Under the pieces are notes generated by a model that ran no database searches, was not told where the DNA came from, and saw nothing but the letters and a program-made list of their open reading frames with translations. From positions 2,695,501 to 2,759,500 of the forward strand of contig NC_012796.1 in the NCBI RefSeq assembly GCF_000010665.1: a stretch of DNA of 64,000 nucleotides, written 5' to 3'. This document shows positions 52,807 to 62,073 of this stretch, one piece after another; within the stretch, counting starts at the first letter, position 1, and each line of letters starts with the position of its first letter. The position numbers were made by a program, and so were the translations under genes. This DNA comes from Solidesulfovibrio magneticus RS-1. GTDB taxonomy: Bacteria; Desulfobacterota; Desulfovibrionia; Desulfovibrionales; Desulfovibrionaceae.

Positions 52807-54032
52807 AACGTGTTTTGGCGATCAACCTCGGCTGGGAGCAGGAACCGCTCCTTGATCTGCTCGGTTCCCTTAATCTGGAAATTTACGGCGTCCATGCCAA
52901 CGACGGCTACTACAAAGGCATCCGCTATCACGACCTGCTCATCGCCGCCCCCCGGGATTTGCCCAGGCTGCTGCTTTTTGCTCAAAAGGTCCGGCCTGAC
53001 GCCGTCATTTCCGACCAATGCGACTATTCCCAGTTCGCCCAGGCCGTCATCGCCTCGCGTCTGGGCCTGCCCGGCCCCAGCCTGCGCGACGCCCAGATCG
53101 GCAACAGCAAACTCTTGCAACGCACCCTCGGCTGGCAGGCCGGTCTGACCTGTCCCCGCTTCACGCTTTGCCTCGACGCCCAGGACGTGCTGCGTTTCGG
53201 GCGCGAACACGGCTATCCGTTGATCATCAAGCCCGTGGACAATCGCGGCAGCTTCGGCGTCAATCGGGTAGATCGGGAAAGCGACGTCCTGCCCGCATTT
53301 TACGACGCGCTGATCCACAGCCATTCGCGCGGCGTATTGGCGGAGACCTTTATCCAGGGCCGGCATTTGACCGTGGACGGCTACGTCTTTCAAGGACTTG
53401 GTCCCCGCACGCTGGCCGTGGCCACAAAAACCAAACTACCGCAGAAACAGTCCATCATTGACGGCGAAATCACCTATCCTGGAGAATTGCCGCCCGCCTT
53501 GTACGACAAGGCGAGCGCCGCCCTGGAACGGACCGCAGCAGCTCTGGGCTTCGGCTTCGGTTTTTTGCACGGCGAATTTATCCTCACCGACGCAGGCGAG
53601 GTGTACCTGACGGAAATAGCCAATCGCGGCGGCGGGGTGTTCACCTCGGAAATCATTGTGCCCAATGTTTCCGGCATCGACATCCTGTCTGTCTACGTCA
53701 ATGATTGCCTGGGCACGCCCTTGCTCCCCATAAGCGGCGATCCGAACCACCCCGGCCGGACCCCCACGGTGATGCAGTTGTTCGCCTTTTCCGATCTCCA
53801 GGAAGGCATCGTCAAAAAAATCAGCGGCATTGACCTGCTGGAAGCCCGAGAAGACGTCTTGCGGCTCAAGATGCTTATCCGACGCGGCGACGTCGTGCGC
53901 GGCATTGCTTCGGGCGCCGACCGGCATGGCGTGATCATCATGACCGCACCGGAGCCGCGGGAGTTGAAAAGACGGTTAAGCGAAGCCCTGGCCATGCTGC
54001 AGGTGACCATTGAAAAACGTGACGCTTCTTGA
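52803..54032 (+). CDS. ATP-grasp ligase
   Basis: The 409-residue protein has the ATP-grasp fold of carboxylate-amine ligases. The ATP-binding lobe shows GYPLIIKPVDNRGSFGVNRV (about 140-160), the metal-binding segment HGEFILTDAGEVYLTEIANRGGG, and a DYSQFAQAVIASRLGLPG pre-lobe. The start is the GTG at 52803, overlapping the synthase stop by 4 nt. It probably forms an amide or ester bond between a carboxylate and an amine. Placed between the synthase and the aldolase, it could attach an amino acid to the sugar acid. Substrate unknown. Confidence 0.9.
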   Translation: MKRVLAINLGWEQEPLLDLLGSLNLEIYGVHANDGYYKGIRYHDLLIAAPRDLPRLLLFAQKVRPDAVISDQCDYSQFAQAVIASRLGLPGPSLRDAQIGNSKLLQRTLGWQAGLTCPRFTLCLDAQDVLRFGREHGYPLIIKPVDNRGSFGVNRVDRESDVLPAFYDALIHSHSRGVLAETFIQGRHLTVDGYVFQGLGPRTLAVATKTKLPQKQSIIDGEITYPGELPPALYDKASAALERTAAALGFGFGFLHGEFILTDAGEVYLTEIANRGGGVFTSEIIVPNVSGIDILSVYVNDCLGTPLLPISGDPNHPGRTPTVMQLFAFSDLQEGIVKKISGIDLLEAREDVLRLKMLIRRGDVVRGIASGADRHGVIIMTAPEPRELKRRLSEALAMLQVTIEKRDAS

Positions 54033-55047
54033 GTGCACCTTGCGTGACGGCGCCTACAAAGTCGATTTCATGATCGACCAGGAGACCTGTTGTGCTTTCG
54101 CCGAGAAGCTCGTCCGCATCGGCTTCCAGGATATCGAAGTCGGACACGGGCTGGGCCTTGGCGCATACCGGCAGTATTCAGCCGGTTTTACCGATGAGGC
54201 GCTCTATAAGCGCCTTGCGCCTCTGGCCGCGCGCAGCCGCCTCTACAGCTTCTTCATCCCCTCTGTAGGCAAGCCCGACGATTTTCGCATGGCCCGTGAC
54301 TACGGGCTTTACGGCCTGCGCGTTGGCGCCGAACCGGTTTACGTCCTGGACAGCATTCCAACCCTGGAAGCAGCCAAGTCCCTGGGCTATTTCGTGGCCC
54401 TCAACGTGATGAAAAGCTACACCGTCACGCCCGACGGCTTTGCCAAGCTTGTGGAGACCGTCAAGGATTTCGTGGATGTGATTTACCTGGTCGATTCCGC
54501 CGGCCACATGTTGCCCGAGGAGCTGCGGGCCTATGTACGGGCCATCCAGGACCGCGTCGGCATGATCGCCTTGGGCTACCACGGCCACAACAACCTGGGA
54601 CTGGCCGTGGCCAGCGCCCTGGAACTGCTCGATGAGGGCGTGCAATACATCGACACGACCCTGACCGGCATCGGCCGCAGCGGCGGCAACATCCCCACGG
54701 AAACCATGCTGGCCGTCCTGGCCAAGAAATACGGCGTCCAATACTGCTCGGACGATTTTCTGCTGCAAACGCTAGGCGTTGCCCGCCAGTTTCGAGAATA
54801 TGTGCTGTCCAAGGGCAAGTCGCTGGATTTTCGCAGCGAGGACATCCTGTTCGGCTACGCCGGTTTCCACTCGTCCTACGAGGATCTGTTGCGCCGCGAA
54901 GCCGAACGGCAAGGCCAGGATTTCCACCAGGCCATCCTGGATGTCTCGCGACGCGAACAGGTCTGTCTGACCGAAGCGATCCTGACCGATATTTTTCGAG
55001 AAATAAGCGCGTCGCAGGCAAACGCAGCCTGCAAGCCGCGCTCGTAA
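54010..55047 (+). CDS. DRE-TIM metallolyase (HMGL-like aldolase)
   Basis: The 345-residue protein belongs to the HMG-CoA lyase-like aldolase family: LLECTLRDGAYKVDF (metal site Asp and Arg), YLVDSAGHMLPEELRAY and GYHGHNNLGLAVASALELLDEG with the metal-binding His-x-His. A C-terminal 60 residues resemble the aldolase extension seen in 4-hydroxy-2-oxovalerate aldolases. The start is a TTG at 54010, overlapping the ATP-grasp gene by 23 nt, preceded by AGGTGA. It may cleave or form a carbon-carbon bond on a 2-oxo acid. Its presence beside a NeuB-type synthase is unusual. Confidence 0.88.
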   Translation: MKNVTLLECTLRDGAYKVDFMIDQETCCAFAEKLVRIGFQDIEVGHGLGLGAYRQYSAGFTDEALYKRLAPLAARSRLYSFFIPSVGKPDDFRMARDYGLYGLRVGAEPVYVLDSIPTLEAAKSLGYFVALNVMKSYTVTPDGFAKLVETVKDFVDVIYLVDSAGHMLPEELRAYVRAIQDRVGMIALGYHGHNNLGLAVASALELLDEGVQYIDTTLTGIGRSGGNIPTETMLAVLAKKYGVQYCSDDFLLQTLGVARQFREYVLSKGKSLDFRSEDILFGYAGFHSSYEDLLRREAERQGQDFHQAILDVSRREQVCLTEAILTDIFREISASQANAACKPRS

Positions 55048-55059
55048 AAAGGACGCCTG

Positions 55060-55719
55060 ATGCGGGAGATTCCCCAAAGCATCGCGGCCAACATGGTGCA
55101 ACGTTATACCAAGCGGTATCGCGATCTCGGCTATCATGTCCGCACGCTTGGCTGGGGCAACGTCGAACAGCAACGACGCCGTTTTGCCATGACCCTGACC
55201 CTGGGCCTCGACTTGACCGGAACACGAGTGGTGGATTTCGGCTGCGGCTTCGGCGATTATTACGATTTCCTCAAGGATGTCGGGGTGTCTTGTGACAACT
55301 ACCTGGGGCTGGACATCAACCCCGATTTGCTCCAAGAGGCCCGGGCGCGCCATGGAGACGATCCGCGAACCGCCTTTGCCCAGGTGGATCTCGCCCGGAA
55401 GCAGTCCGGCGAACCTCTTGGCGATGTCGGCGTCATGCTCGGCGTGCTCAACCTCAATTTGCACGACGCCTTCGACAATGAAACGTACTCCCGGCAGTTG
55501 ATCACCCGGGCCTTCGGCCTCGTGCGCCAGGCCCTGATCGTGGATTTTTTAAGTGCCCGCCTGGATCCCGGCTATCCCCGGGAGGATTTTGTCTACTATC
55601 ACGACCCAGGCAGGATTCTGGATTTCGCCCTGTCGCTGACCCCGGACGTGGTGCTCAAACATGACTACCTACCTTTGCCGCAAAAGGAATTCCTGCTGCT
55701 GTTGCGTAAAACCACATGA
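55060..55719 (+). CDS. Class I SAM-dependent methyltransferase (sugar cluster)
   Basis: The 219-residue methyltransferase has SAM motif I VVDFGCGFGDYYDFLKDVG (about residues 57-75), YLGLDINPDLLQEARARHG as motif II and VGVMLGVLNLNLHDAF as motif III/IV. It starts 12 nt after the aldolase stop and overlaps the amidohydrolase by 4 nt, so it is part of the operon. The acceptor is unknown and could be an O- or N-position on the sugar product. Confidence 0.87.
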   Translation: MREIPQSIAANMVQRYTKRYRDLGYHVRTLGWGNVEQQRRRFAMTLTLGLDLTGTRVVDFGCGFGDYYDFLKDVGVSCDNYLGLDINPDLLQEARARHGDDPRTAFAQVDLARKQSGEPLGDVGVMLGVLNLNLHDAFDNETYSRQLITRAFGLVRQALIVDFLSARLDPGYPREDFVYYHDPGRILDFALSLTPDVVLKHDYLPLPQKEFLLLLRKTT

Positions 55720-56528
55720 ATATTTTCGATTGCAACATCCATTTCTCCCTCTTGGGGGCTGTGGACCGGCCGCATCTGACCAGTGACGAGACACGCATGG
55801 GACCGGCCGATCTGGAGGCCTGCTTCGACGTGCAGGGCGCTGCCATCCAAGCGGCGGTGCGCGCCGCCAACTTCATGCTGTTCAATCAAGAGCTGTTTTT
55901 CGGTGACGGATTGGACGGATTCATGGGAAGGGTTCGACGCGCCCTGCCCGGCTCCACCTTCACCGCCTTGATCGATTTTCGCCGACAAGACGCCCCGAAC
56001 GCCGTGGCCTTGGCCGCCGCCCAGGGCGTACGCGGGCTCAAGTTCCATTCGTACTTCCAGCGTATCGCCGAGGAGGATTTTCCGGCGGCCCTGGCCGTGG
56101 CGCGTCGCGCTCAGGACCTGGGTTTATTTGTTTGCGTGGACACTAGTTACGGCACGTCAGGCATGTACCGTTACGACAACCTGCGGCTGGCCTGTCTTTT
56201 GGCCGAAATGTTGACCGTCCCCATCATCTTGCTGCACAGCGGGGGCCTTCGCGTGTTCGAAGCCATGCTCCTTGCCGAGGATCATGACCACGTGTATTTG
56301 GAAACATCCTTTTCCCCGCATTATTACCAGGGTTCCACCGTGGAGGACAATTTCCGCTGGGCCTATCGCAAACTCGGCGCGCACAAGTTGTTGTACGGTT
56401 CGGACCATCCCTATCTCGGCCTGGAGCAAAGCCAGCGCCATATGCGACTTTTTCTGGAACATTGCCGATTTTCCCCAACAGACATCGCCGCCGTCTTCCA
56501 TGACAACGCCCACATCTTGTTCGCCTGA
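55716..56528 (+). CDS. Amidohydrolase-family (TIM-barrel) protein
   Basis: This 270-residue protein matches the amidohydrolase_2 fold. It shows an opening MNIFDCNIHFSLLG where the usual DxHxH is weakened, then GVRGLKFHSYFQRIAEEDF, VPIILLHSGGLRVFEAMLLA, VYLETSFSPHYYQG and LYGSDHPYLGLEQSQ. Metal ligands His and Asp are partly present, so catalysis may be a decarboxylation or lactone/amide hydrolysis rather than a classic amidohydrolase reaction. It overlaps the methyltransferase by 4 nt. The substrate is unknown. Confidence 0.8.
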   Translation: MNIFDCNIHFSLLGAVDRPHLTSDETRMGPADLEACFDVQGAAIQAAVRAANFMLFNQELFFGDGLDGFMGRVRRALPGSTFTALIDFRRQDAPNAVALAAAQGVRGLKFHSYFQRIAEEDFPAALAVARRAQDLGLFVCVDTSYGTSGMYRYDNLRLACLLAEMLTVPIILLHSGGLRVFEAMLLAEDHDHVYLETSFSPHYYQGSTVEDNFRWAYRKLGAHKLLYGSDHPYLGLEQSQRHMRLFLEHCRFSPTDIAAVFHDNAHILFA

Positions 56529-56536
56529 GGCCACCC

Positions 56537-57079
56537 ATGGATATTGTCTTTCGACCTGCCGCCCCAACGCCGCAAGATGCCGCCCGCGTCCTCGCCTGGC
56601 GAAACGATCCCGTGACCTTGGCCATGTTCTACCATCAGGAGCCCAAGGTCTTTGCCGCGTTCTGGCCGGAATACCTTGGCGAGTATTTCAAGCATGGCGA
56701 TCTGCCCCCGCTGTTTGCCATGGTCGATGGACACGAGGCGGCATTTTTGCGCAGCAATCCCTATCCTGACGGACCGGTCCCAGGGCGGTGCCTGGATATC
56801 GATATCAACGTCGTTCCCAATCGGCGCGGACAGGGAATCGGTACGGCCGTCATCCGGGCCATGGCCTGCCGCCTTCTGGAGGCGTGCCAATGCGTGGTGG
56901 CCGAGGTCAAATGCTGCAACACCCCTTCCCTCAAAGCGTTTCAACGCGCCGGTTTTCGCGTCCATGACCACGCAACGCATCTGGTCGCCGAGACGGGAGA
57001 AATCGTCCCTATCGTGCGCCTGACGGCCATGCGGGCTCAGTTGTCAAGCCTGCGCCAAGAAGATCATGCTGTACTTTGA
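56537..57079 (+). CDS. GNAT-family N-acetyltransferase
   Basis: The 180-residue acetyltransferase shows the acetyl-CoA loop NVVPNRRGQGIGTAVIRAMACRLLEACQCVVAEV with the RRGQGIG phosphate-binding turn (about 91-97), and CNTPSLKAFQRAGFRV. It resembles the PseH/related sugar N-acetyltransferases in role, though not close enough to name. In this cluster it could acetylate an amino group freed by the PIG-L enzyme. The HAD gene begins within its last 14 nt. Confidence 0.88.
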   Translation: MDIVFRPAAPTPQDAARVLAWRNDPVTLAMFYHQEPKVFAAFWPEYLGEYFKHGDLPPLFAMVDGHEAAFLRSNPYPDGPVPGRCLDIDINVVPNRRGQGIGTAVIRAMACRLLEACQCVVAEVKCCNTPSLKAFQRAGFRVHDHATHLVAETGEIVPIVRLTAMRAQLSSLRQEDHAVL

Positions 57080-57707
57080 TTTTGACGGCGTGGTGGCGGA
57101 CAGCGTGCCGGCCCTGCACTCCATCTACTCAGATTTCTTAATATTTTACGATATTACGCCACAACCGGGCGAATTCGAGCGTCTCAACGGCCCCTCCCTG
57201 CAGGAAATCGTGGCCTGTCTCAAGCATGTCCATGGATTGCCTGGCGACGTCGAGGACCTACTGGCCCGATACGAGGCTTTGCGGCGTGACGCCTACGCTA
57301 AGCGGATCAAACCCTTTGCGGATGTTGCACGGGTATTGGACAGCTTGGCCGGGGCCGGCCAGACGCTCCATCTGGTCACCGCTTCGGAACCGGGACCGGT
57401 GCGAGACTTCTTGGCGACGTGGCGGCTGACCGAATATTTCCGGGAAGTGGTTTGCGGCAATGCCGTGGCGCGAGCCAAGCCGGCTCCGGACCTCTACCTG
57501 CTGGCCATGGAGCGCAGCGAAGATGTGTTTGCGGCCGGCTTGGCCATAGAGGATTCGGTCAATGGCGTCCGATCAGCCGTGTCGGCCGGATTGCGAGTGT
57601 TTGGCGTTCATGCGCAAGCCACGGTTCGGGCGGCGTTGACCGAGGCCGGGGCTTGGCGAACCGCAGCTTGCCTGGGCGATGCGCTGCCGACACTGGGGGC
57701 ATGGTGA
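57066..57707 (+). CDS. HAD-superfamily phosphatase (sugar cluster)
   Basis: This 213-residue HAD protein keeps a normal motif I YFDFDGVVADS, a motif II LHLVTASEPG, a Lys in RAKPAPDLYLLAMER and motif IV GLAIEDSVNGVRSA. It should dephosphorylate a small phosphate ester, for example the 9-phosphate left after a synthase acting on a 6-phosphosugar. Start overlaps the acetyltransferase by 14 nt and its end overlaps the next gene by 7 nt. In contrast to the HAD at 16640, both catalytic Asp residues are present. Confidence 0.88.
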   Translation: MLYFDFDGVVADSVPALHSIYSDFLIFYDITPQPGEFERLNGPSLQEIVACLKHVHGLPGDVEDLLARYEALRRDAYAKRIKPFADVARVLDSLAGAGQTLHLVTASEPGPVRDFLATWRLTEYFREVVCGNAVARAKPAPDLYLLAMERSEDVFAAGLAIEDSVNGVRSAVSAGLRVFGVHAQATVRAALTEAGAWRTAACLGDALPTLGAW

Positions 57708-58429
57708 GAGCCGACGCGACAGTGCTCGCCCGGGGGGAGGTCACGGTACGGCTGGCGACAGCTCCGGACCTGACTGCACGAATGGCCGATCTGGAACCGA
57801 AAATAGCTGCAGCCTGGGCAAAGGCACGACAGGAGCAACCATGTTTGTACGACGCCCCCGTGCCGCATTTTCTGGAGCTTAAGGAAGAAGGAACGGGGAT
57901 CGTACTGCGGGCGGCCGTCATAGGCTTTCGGCAGTTGCACGCAGCGCGGTGCCATCCGGAATGGGGGCTTGGCCTGACCCCCATTGGCATTAACGGCACG
58001 ACGTTGACCAAGGACGGGCGCTTGGTTTTTGCCCGCCGGGCGGCCTTTGTCTCACAATATCCCGGTCTGTGGGAGCTAGCCCCATCAGGGCATTTGAGCC
58101 CCCCCTTCGGGTTCTTGGGGCAATGGAGGCACGAGCCTGACTTGCTGGCGGAATTCGAAGAAGAACTGGGCTTGAAGCGCTCACGGGTGACGGCAGTGCT
58201 CACCCTGGGGGTGCTGCGGGACAATCGATCACCCATGCTGGACATCTGTTGTTTGCTGCGCGTCAACGCTCTGGCCGACGAAATCCAGTCTGCCATGGTC
58301 GCCCTGGCCCCGCGGCAGGAATACGCCGAGGCGGCATTTGTTCCGCTGGACCAAGCGCAAGCTTTTGCCGCCGCCAGGGAACTGACGCCCTCGACCCGCT
58401 CCCTGCTGACATTGCTGCCCAAAGCTTGA
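57701..58429 (+). CDS. Nudix-like protein
   Basis: The 242-residue product has an apparent Nudix box at FLGQWRHEPDLLAEFEEELGL, with EEELG matching REUxEExGU except that Arg is Ala. The preceding GLWELAPSGHLSPPFG and a following VTAVLTLGVLRDNRSPMLDICC support a Nudix fold. The missing Arg may reduce hydrolase activity. It is the last gene of the cluster, starting within the HAD stop. A role in nucleotide sugar turnover is possible but unproven. The hybrid kinase converges from the other side with a 9-nt gap. Confidence 0.65.
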   Translation: MVRADATVLARGEVTVRLATAPDLTARMADLEPKIAAAWAKARQEQPCLYDAPVPHFLELKEEGTGIVLRAAVIGFRQLHAARCHPEWGLGLTPIGINGTTLTKDGRLVFARRAAFVSQYPGLWELAPSGHLSPPFGFLGQWRHEPDLLAEFEEELGLKRSRVTAVLTLGVLRDNRSPMLDICCLLRVNALADEIQSAMVALAPRQEYAEAAFVPLDQAQAFAAARELTPSTRSLLTLLPKA

Positions 58430-58437
58430 GCAGCCAA

Positions 58438-61317
58438 TCAGAGGGTCTTATCTATTGCCCTCTCAACAACGACTTTAAGTTCATCTCTCTCCACCGGCTT
58501 CGAGATATAGCCATCCATTCCCGCCGCCAGAAACAGCTCCTTGTCGCCGGTCATGGCGTAAGCGGTCATGGCGATGATGGGTATATGGGACTTCTCCCCA
58601 AGGTCCGATGACCCTCTGATGGCCTTTGTCGCTTCGACGCCATCCATCACAGGCATCTGGATGTCCATGAGAACCAGGTCAAAGTCCTGTTCGTGCAGGA
58701 TGGCCAGGGCCTCCCTGCCATCCGGGGCGGTCGTCACCGAACAGCCCATTTTGTGCAGCATCCGCTTTCCGGCGAACAAGCTGAATTCGTCATCCTCTAC
58801 CAACAGGATGCGCAACGGGGTTTCAGCCGGCCCGTCGGCCTGACGCGGCTGCTGGGCTGCTGGTTCCTGATGCGGGACAGGAAGTTTGAACGGCAGGGAA
58901 ACGTAAACCGTGGTGCCGTTTCCCGCCGTGTTGTCAATCACCATCTCGCCGCCGAGGATTCTGACCAGCTTGCGGACAATGGCCAGCCCCAGCCCTGCCC
59001 CCTGGTAGCAGCGGGTATAGCTCCGCTCGCCCTGGACGAATGGTTCGAAAATGTCTTTGAGCTGCTCATCGGAAATACCGATGCCGGTATCGCTCACGGC
59101 AAACAACACCCGGACAGCCCCGCTATTCTTGGCCGGAAGAACCATGGCGTCGACTTGGACAGAACCGCTTTCCGTGAATTTGAGGGCGTTCCCGACAAGA
59201 TTGAACAGGATTTGCCGGACACGCGTTTCATCGCCGATGAGCATGGGCGGCATTTGAGCATCGACATGAAAATCAAAAGCCAGGCTCTTTTCCCGTGCCG
59301 TGGGGCGGAAGATTTCCATGATGGATTCCTGGAGGCAGGCCGTGAAAAACTCCGCTTCGATGATCTGCAGCTTACCGGCCTCGATCTTTGAAATATCCAG
59401 AATATCGGCAAGCAGACGGGTCAGCCGCTTCGTCGACTTGATCGCCCCCAGAATGTATTCTTTCTGCTCGTCCGTCTGCTCGGTTGTTTGCAGCAACTGG
59501 AGCATGCCCAGGACGCCATTCAGCGGCGTCCGGACTTCATGGCTCATATTGGCCAGGAACTCGGACTTTGCCCGCGTGGCACTCTCAGCGGCCTCCTTGG
59601 CGTCCAAAAGCGCCTGGGCGGCTTTTACCGAGTCCGTGATGTCGCGGAACTCCACGGCGCGGACCATTTTCCCCTTGTACGGGAGATTGCGCGCCTCCAG
59701 CCGCATGGGAAACTCTTCCCCGTTTTTTCGGCGGCCATATTCCTCATAGGGTTTTTCATACCCCGCCCGAATATGGGCCATGACGACATCGCGCGACCGT
59801 TCCGCCACAAGGAACAGGCCATCCATGCCGATCAGCTCATCACGGGCATAGCCGAACATTTCGCTCAGCCCCAGGTTGCACTCCAGGATGACCCCCTTGT
59901 CATGAATGGCAATGCCGCCAAAGGAAGCATTATGTAACGCCTTGAAGCGCTCCTCGCTCTCCCGCAGCGCCTCTTCAGCCATTTTGCGGGCGGTGATTTC
60001 ACGGGCAATGCCCAAAACGCCGATCAACCGGCCGTGGGCATCGTACATCGGGGATTTGATGGTCTCAAACAGGCCGCTGTAATCGTCTTCGACAAAGGTC
60101 AGCCACTCTTCGTTAATCCTGGGGCCGCCCGCCTCAATGGCCTTGCGGTCATTGTCTCTAAAAAAATCGGCCAGTTCCTTGTTAAAGAAGGCGTAATCAT
60201 CCTTTCCGATTATGGCCGACTCATCAGCTCCGAAGAAACGCTCAAACTTTTTATTGCATTGCAAATACCGCCCATCAATATCCTTGAGCCAAACAAGGTC
60301 CGGAATGGTATTTATGATAGTCCGCAGCAATAGTTCCGATTGCGCCAAGGCATTTTGAGCTTCCTTTCGCAAGGTAATATCAGTGAACATGGCAAAAGAG
60401 CCATTAAATTCATTGCGATCTCCTTTTAAGGCTTTGGCGGAAACCATCGTCCACAGTTCTTTTCCATCTCTTCGGCGAAAACGACGTTCATAAACATCAT
60501 CTTCACCACCATGTCTTCGGGCCATGCGTTGGCTGTGAAGTTCCATATCCTCAGGAAAAAAGTAATCCTCGACTTTTTGGCCTATCATTTCATCTGGACT
60601 ATAACCAATCATGTCCGCCATCGCCGCGTTGACATAGGTCGTCACATGCTCTCGGTCCATGGCCCAGATTCCCTCGTTGGCCGTATCAACCAACAGCCGG
60701 TATCGCTCCATGCTCTCGATCAATTGCCGGCCTGTGCGTTCGCGCTGGAGATAATTGACCAACAACGAGCCTAATAACGCGGTCCCGACAGGATAGATGG
60801 CAATGACCGGCAACGCGATATTGTCCAACACCTTCAAGGCGATATCCCAGGGAAGGGTCAGCATCAGCGCCAGCATGACAATATTAACGACCAGACCGAA
60901 CAGATACAGCTCGCGCCAGGTCATCTGATGCAGTTGGCGTCCCCTGTAACATCGCCAAACCGAACCGATAAGGCCTGAAGCCGCTATGACGCCAACGCCC
61001 GTCCATGCCCCCAGTCCGCCCTGGACCAACCGCAAGGCGGAAGTCATGATCACAGCGATCGCCGTGGACAACGGGCCGAAGAACAGGCCTGAGATCCCCA
61101 CCAGGACAGAACGCGTGTCAAAAACCACCCCAGGCATCAGCTTCCACGGCGTCAGCATGACGACCACGCCAATGCCCCCGAGCGCAATGCCCGTGACCAC
61201 CTGGGTCAGGAACGTATTGCTTTTTTTGAAGCGGACGACAGCCACTTCAAAGAGCAGCGCGACCGCCAACAAGAGAGAAACATTCTGAAACAGGCCTATG
61301 AATGAACTGTGTTCCAT
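58438..61317 (-). CDS. Hybrid histidine kinase with 5TM-LYT sensor and three PAS domains
   Basis: The 959-residue protein begins with six or more membrane segments. It contains the 5TMR-LYT signature GVVFDTRSVLVGISGLFFGPLSTAIAVIM (about residues 63-91) and ALRLVQGGLGAWTGVGVI. Three PAS domains with PAC segments lie at about 205-560. HisKA follows (FLANMSHEVRTPLNGVLGMLQLL), then HATPase (RQILFNLVGNALKFTESGSV and GAGLGLAIVRKLVRILGG) and a C-terminal receiver (LVLMDIQMPVMDGVEATKAI, Asp phosphoacceptor). No separate response regulator is adjacent. The sensed signal may be a membrane-associated or peptidoglycan-derived compound, as for 5TM-LYT proteins. Confidence 0.93.
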   Translation of the reverse strand: MEHSSFIGLFQNVSLLLAVALLFEVAVVRFKKSNTFLTQVVTGIALGGIGVVVMLTPWKLMPGVVFDTRSVLVGISGLFFGPLSTAIAVIMTSALRLVQGGLGAWTGVGVIAASGLIGSVWRCYRGRQLHQMTWRELYLFGLVVNIVMLALMLTLPWDIALKVLDNIALPVIAIYPVGTALLGSLLVNYLQRERTGRQLIESMERYRLLVDTANEGIWAMDREHVTTYVNAAMADMIGYSPDEMIGQKVEDYFFPEDMELHSQRMARRHGGEDDVYERRFRRRDGKELWTMVSAKALKGDRNEFNGSFAMFTDITLRKEAQNALAQSELLLRTIINTIPDLVWLKDIDGRYLQCNKKFERFFGADESAIIGKDDYAFFNKELADFFRDNDRKAIEAGGPRINEEWLTFVEDDYSGLFETIKSPMYDAHGRLIGVLGIAREITARKMAEEALRESEERFKALHNASFGGIAIHDKGVILECNLGLSEMFGYARDELIGMDGLFLVAERSRDVVMAHIRAGYEKPYEEYGRRKNGEEFPMRLEARNLPYKGKMVRAVEFRDITDSVKAAQALLDAKEAAESATRAKSEFLANMSHEVRTPLNGVLGMLQLLQTTEQTDEQKEYILGAIKSTKRLTRLLADILDISKIEAGKLQIIEAEFFTACLQESIMEIFRPTAREKSLAFDFHVDAQMPPMLIGDETRVRQILFNLVGNALKFTESGSVQVDAMVLPAKNSGAVRVLFAVSDTGIGISDEQLKDIFEPFVQGERSYTRCYQGAGLGLAIVRKLVRILGGEMVIDNTAGNGTTVYVSLPFKLPVPHQEPAAQQPRQADGPAETPLRILLVEDDEFSLFAGKRMLHKMGCSVTTAPDGREALAILHEQDFDLVLMDIQMPVMDGVEATKAIRGSSDLGEKSHIPIIAMTAYAMTGDKELFLAAGMDGYISKPVERDELKVVVERAIDKTL

Positions 61318-62013
61318 GCGAAGCCCATTTTTAGTAACATGCTAACGAAGAAGCGCAGCACACAACACAGAAAAACCAGAATGAGCCTCATCACCACGAC
61401 GCACCGAAGTATTCAGCAATTGATACAATATACCATATTTTCAATAAGTTTACAGCTATCGTTCAGAAAAGCGCCCTGAGTGTAATGGCGTTTTCACGAC
61501 CTTCCTACCTTCTTCGTTTTTTTTCAGCAATCACTCAACAGCTCTCGTCAAGCAAGGCTTTGATTTGCCTTTCAATTTCAAACAATAGAGAGTATACTCG
61601 ATTTTTTTCAACCTTACTCTCTTTCACTACGCTGAGGCAGGTCCAATCTGAGAACTCTATTATTACTCCACACCCCGCCGCAGGATTTTTGCATGCTTCA
61701 GGATCGCAGCCAGGGACTTCGGGACCAGATAGGGCGTTGCGCGCTCTGGCAAAAGACCGGGTTTCAGGTACCCCGAAAACAGCCGCATAAATTCGGGACG
61801 GGCAACACGACATCACACGGCTGGCTCGACACACTGACACGCTCGGCGCGCAGATACAGGGACATCTGGCGGGCAGGCTCGCAACCTTGGGGGGCGCGGG
61901 GGGCAGAACAGAGGGGGCAGCAAAAACAGATGGCGGGACAGCAGCGGGACAAAATGAAGACTTGAAACAATCTGCGGGGAGAGGGACGAGAAGAATAGCT
62001 TTATAAAACAGGA
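61318..62013. other. Intergenic region between the kinase and the integrated element
   Basis: About 700 nt without a supported gene. Positions 61320-61640 are AT-rich and should carry the kinase promoter on the minus strand. The rest is GC-rich with no recognised feature; it is the chromosomal side of the right-hand attachment site. Confidence 0.55.
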
Positions 62014-62073
62014 TGGTGCGAGAGAGGGGGTTCGAACCCCTATGCCTTGCGGCGCCAGATCCTAAGTCCGGAA
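62014..62073 (-). tRNA. 3' fragment of tRNA-Leu (UAG), probable attachment site
   Basis: On the minus strand the sequence runs from the anticodon arm CCGGACTTAGGATCTGG (loop CTTAGGA, anticodon TAG) through a variable arm and the T-arm GGGGTTCGAACCCC to the acceptor strand CTCTCGC and ACCA. A complete tRNA would need GCGAGAG at its 5' end, but that position reads TTCACAG and the D-arm is degenerate, so the 5' half is missing. It is the remnant of a tRNA-Leu gene used as an integration site. The integrase lies immediately on the 5' side of the fragment. Confidence 0.75.
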
